64,000 bases of DNA, taken from assembly GCA_030374765.1 (NCBI GenBank), contig JARGXX010000096.1, positions 124,001 to 188,000 on the forward strand, read 5' to 3'. A model generated the notes under the pieces. The model made no database searches and was not told where the DNA came from. It saw only the letters and a list, made by a program, of their open reading frames with translations. The stretch's first letter is position 1. Each line of letters starts with the position of its first letter. Origin of the DNA: Agarophyton chilense. Lineage: Eukaryota > Rhodophyta > Florideophyceae > Gracilariales > Gracilariaceae. Positions 63,196-64,000 of the stretch are shown here, in pieces. A program made the translations under genes and the position numbers.

Positions 63196-64000
63196 TTACG
63201 ATAGTGGTCTATATGGACTTGCGATGCACTCGGAGTTAGATCCGACAGGTAGTAGTGTAGTTATCGTGCAGTGCTAAACCGACTTGGGAGCAGTAAACAC
63301 GACTAATCATCACCAAAATACATCTACACTGTCCATACTGATTTCGTCAATCAGTTTCCCCGCAGGCCGTTCTTGACTTTGCAAATAGATCTCTTCGGAG
63401 CTACTATTGCGAGTGTCTCTCTGGCTGTAGCACAGTTCTGTCGTGTACCGGTCACCAGCTTCAAAGCTACACTCCGTCGACTACATTCCGGACGACACTG
63501 CACCAGGCCATCGGTAATCTTTGTAGTCAGGTGTTAACTAAAATGGGTATAAGTGACACGGATTCTGTTAGTTGTTTTATGGAATGCATCATTTAATGCA
63601 AAGGACTGAGAAGCAATGGACCATATGAGTTGATCAATCTAGGAGCCTGACAAGTAGCGATTGTATAACAAATAATAGGGTATAAGGGAGAGTTCTGTCA
63701 GTTCACACAATGAGCAGATGAGATAATTGTTAAGAGGGCTGCAAGAAGAGAACTGCGCGGTCTCTATATGCAGAGATGCGCGCATTGTGTTTATCGGCTA
63801 ATTTGAATGAACACACACAGAAAAAGGGAGATAAGTAATAAAGATTTACATTTTTTTAGAGACTTTGATTAACAATTTCCCAGGATCAGACTTTTGGGAA
63901 TCTCAAAGCACAATGAGGAATTTTATGGAGACAACTGCAGGACGCTCAACCAAATTGGTTAAGTACTGTTACTATAGAAATGACATTGCACTAATTTGGC
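63196..64000. other. Window end, nothing recognised
   Basis: The 5' LTR of copia C should lie here, but I find no copy of its 3' LTR sequence. A small hairpin (GCGGTCTCTATATGCAGAGATGCGC) lies near 63,758-63,782. No ORF of note. Confidence 0.35.

Overview
This is a eukaryotic nuclear window dominated by transposable elements. There is no operon structure, the intact genes have no introns, and copia, chromodomain-type gypsy, tyrosine-recombinase (YR) retroelements and Tc1/mariner elements occur together beside a secreted family-7 polysaccharide lyase. The best fit is a florideophyte red alga, something like Chondrus crispus. That is an inference from gene style and element mix, not from a marker gene.

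Only two genes look like intact host genes: a 528-residue membrane protein of unknown function at 25.4-26.9 kb (minus), and a PL7 alginate-lyase-like secreted enzyme at 33.2-33.9 kb (plus) with a TATA box. The other host-type homologies are broken copies: a beta-propeller-like fragment (7.9-8.6 kb), an Obg-type GTPase (9.3-10.05 kb), SANT/Myb-like proteins (10.3-11.05 and 56.5-57.0 kb) and a P1B heavy-metal ATPase (52.85-53.6 kb).

Layout. 0-4.7 kb: gene-poor, with a 70-bp minisatellite, a G-rich microsatellite, a terminal-inverted-repeat element (R1 copy A) and a 119-bp near-perfect palindrome. 4.7-7.1 kb: decayed coding sequence without a recognisable family. 7-11 kb: broken minus-strand host-like genes. 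11.46-24.79 kb: a three-deep nest. A minus-strand YR retroelement (gag-like, RT-RNase H, tyrosine recombinase, ~165-bp direct repeats at both ends) is split by a Ty3/gypsy element (14,465-22,276, 443-bp LTRs, CTCTC target duplication) and by a Tc1/mariner element (13,012-14,311, TA target). 25-37 kb: the two host genes, several hairpins and long empty stretches. 37.3-45 kb: a Tc1 relic, two decayed copia fragments, R1 copy B, R2 copy 1 and a second intact Tc1 copy. 45.8-47 kb: a decayed DDE_Tnp_4 transposase. 47,829-52,839: an almost complete copia element with 243-bp LTRs differing at only two bases and a GCAGC target duplication, inserted next to the dead P1B ATPase. 53.9-55.9 kb: a GC-rich tract of unknown role. 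59.4-63.2 kb: a pile of copia fragments from three lineages plus R2 copy 2.

The most interesting points are the nested YR/gypsy/Tc1 assembly, in which the host element's frame can be followed across both insertions; a Tudor-like module inside a copia polyprotein; a very young copia copy that already has stop codons in gag (one in the zinc knuckle) and an altered RT catalytic motif; two near-identical intact Tc1 elements; and an alginate-lyase-type enzyme in a probable red alga. I found no tRNA, rRNA, CRISPR array or host defence cluster.
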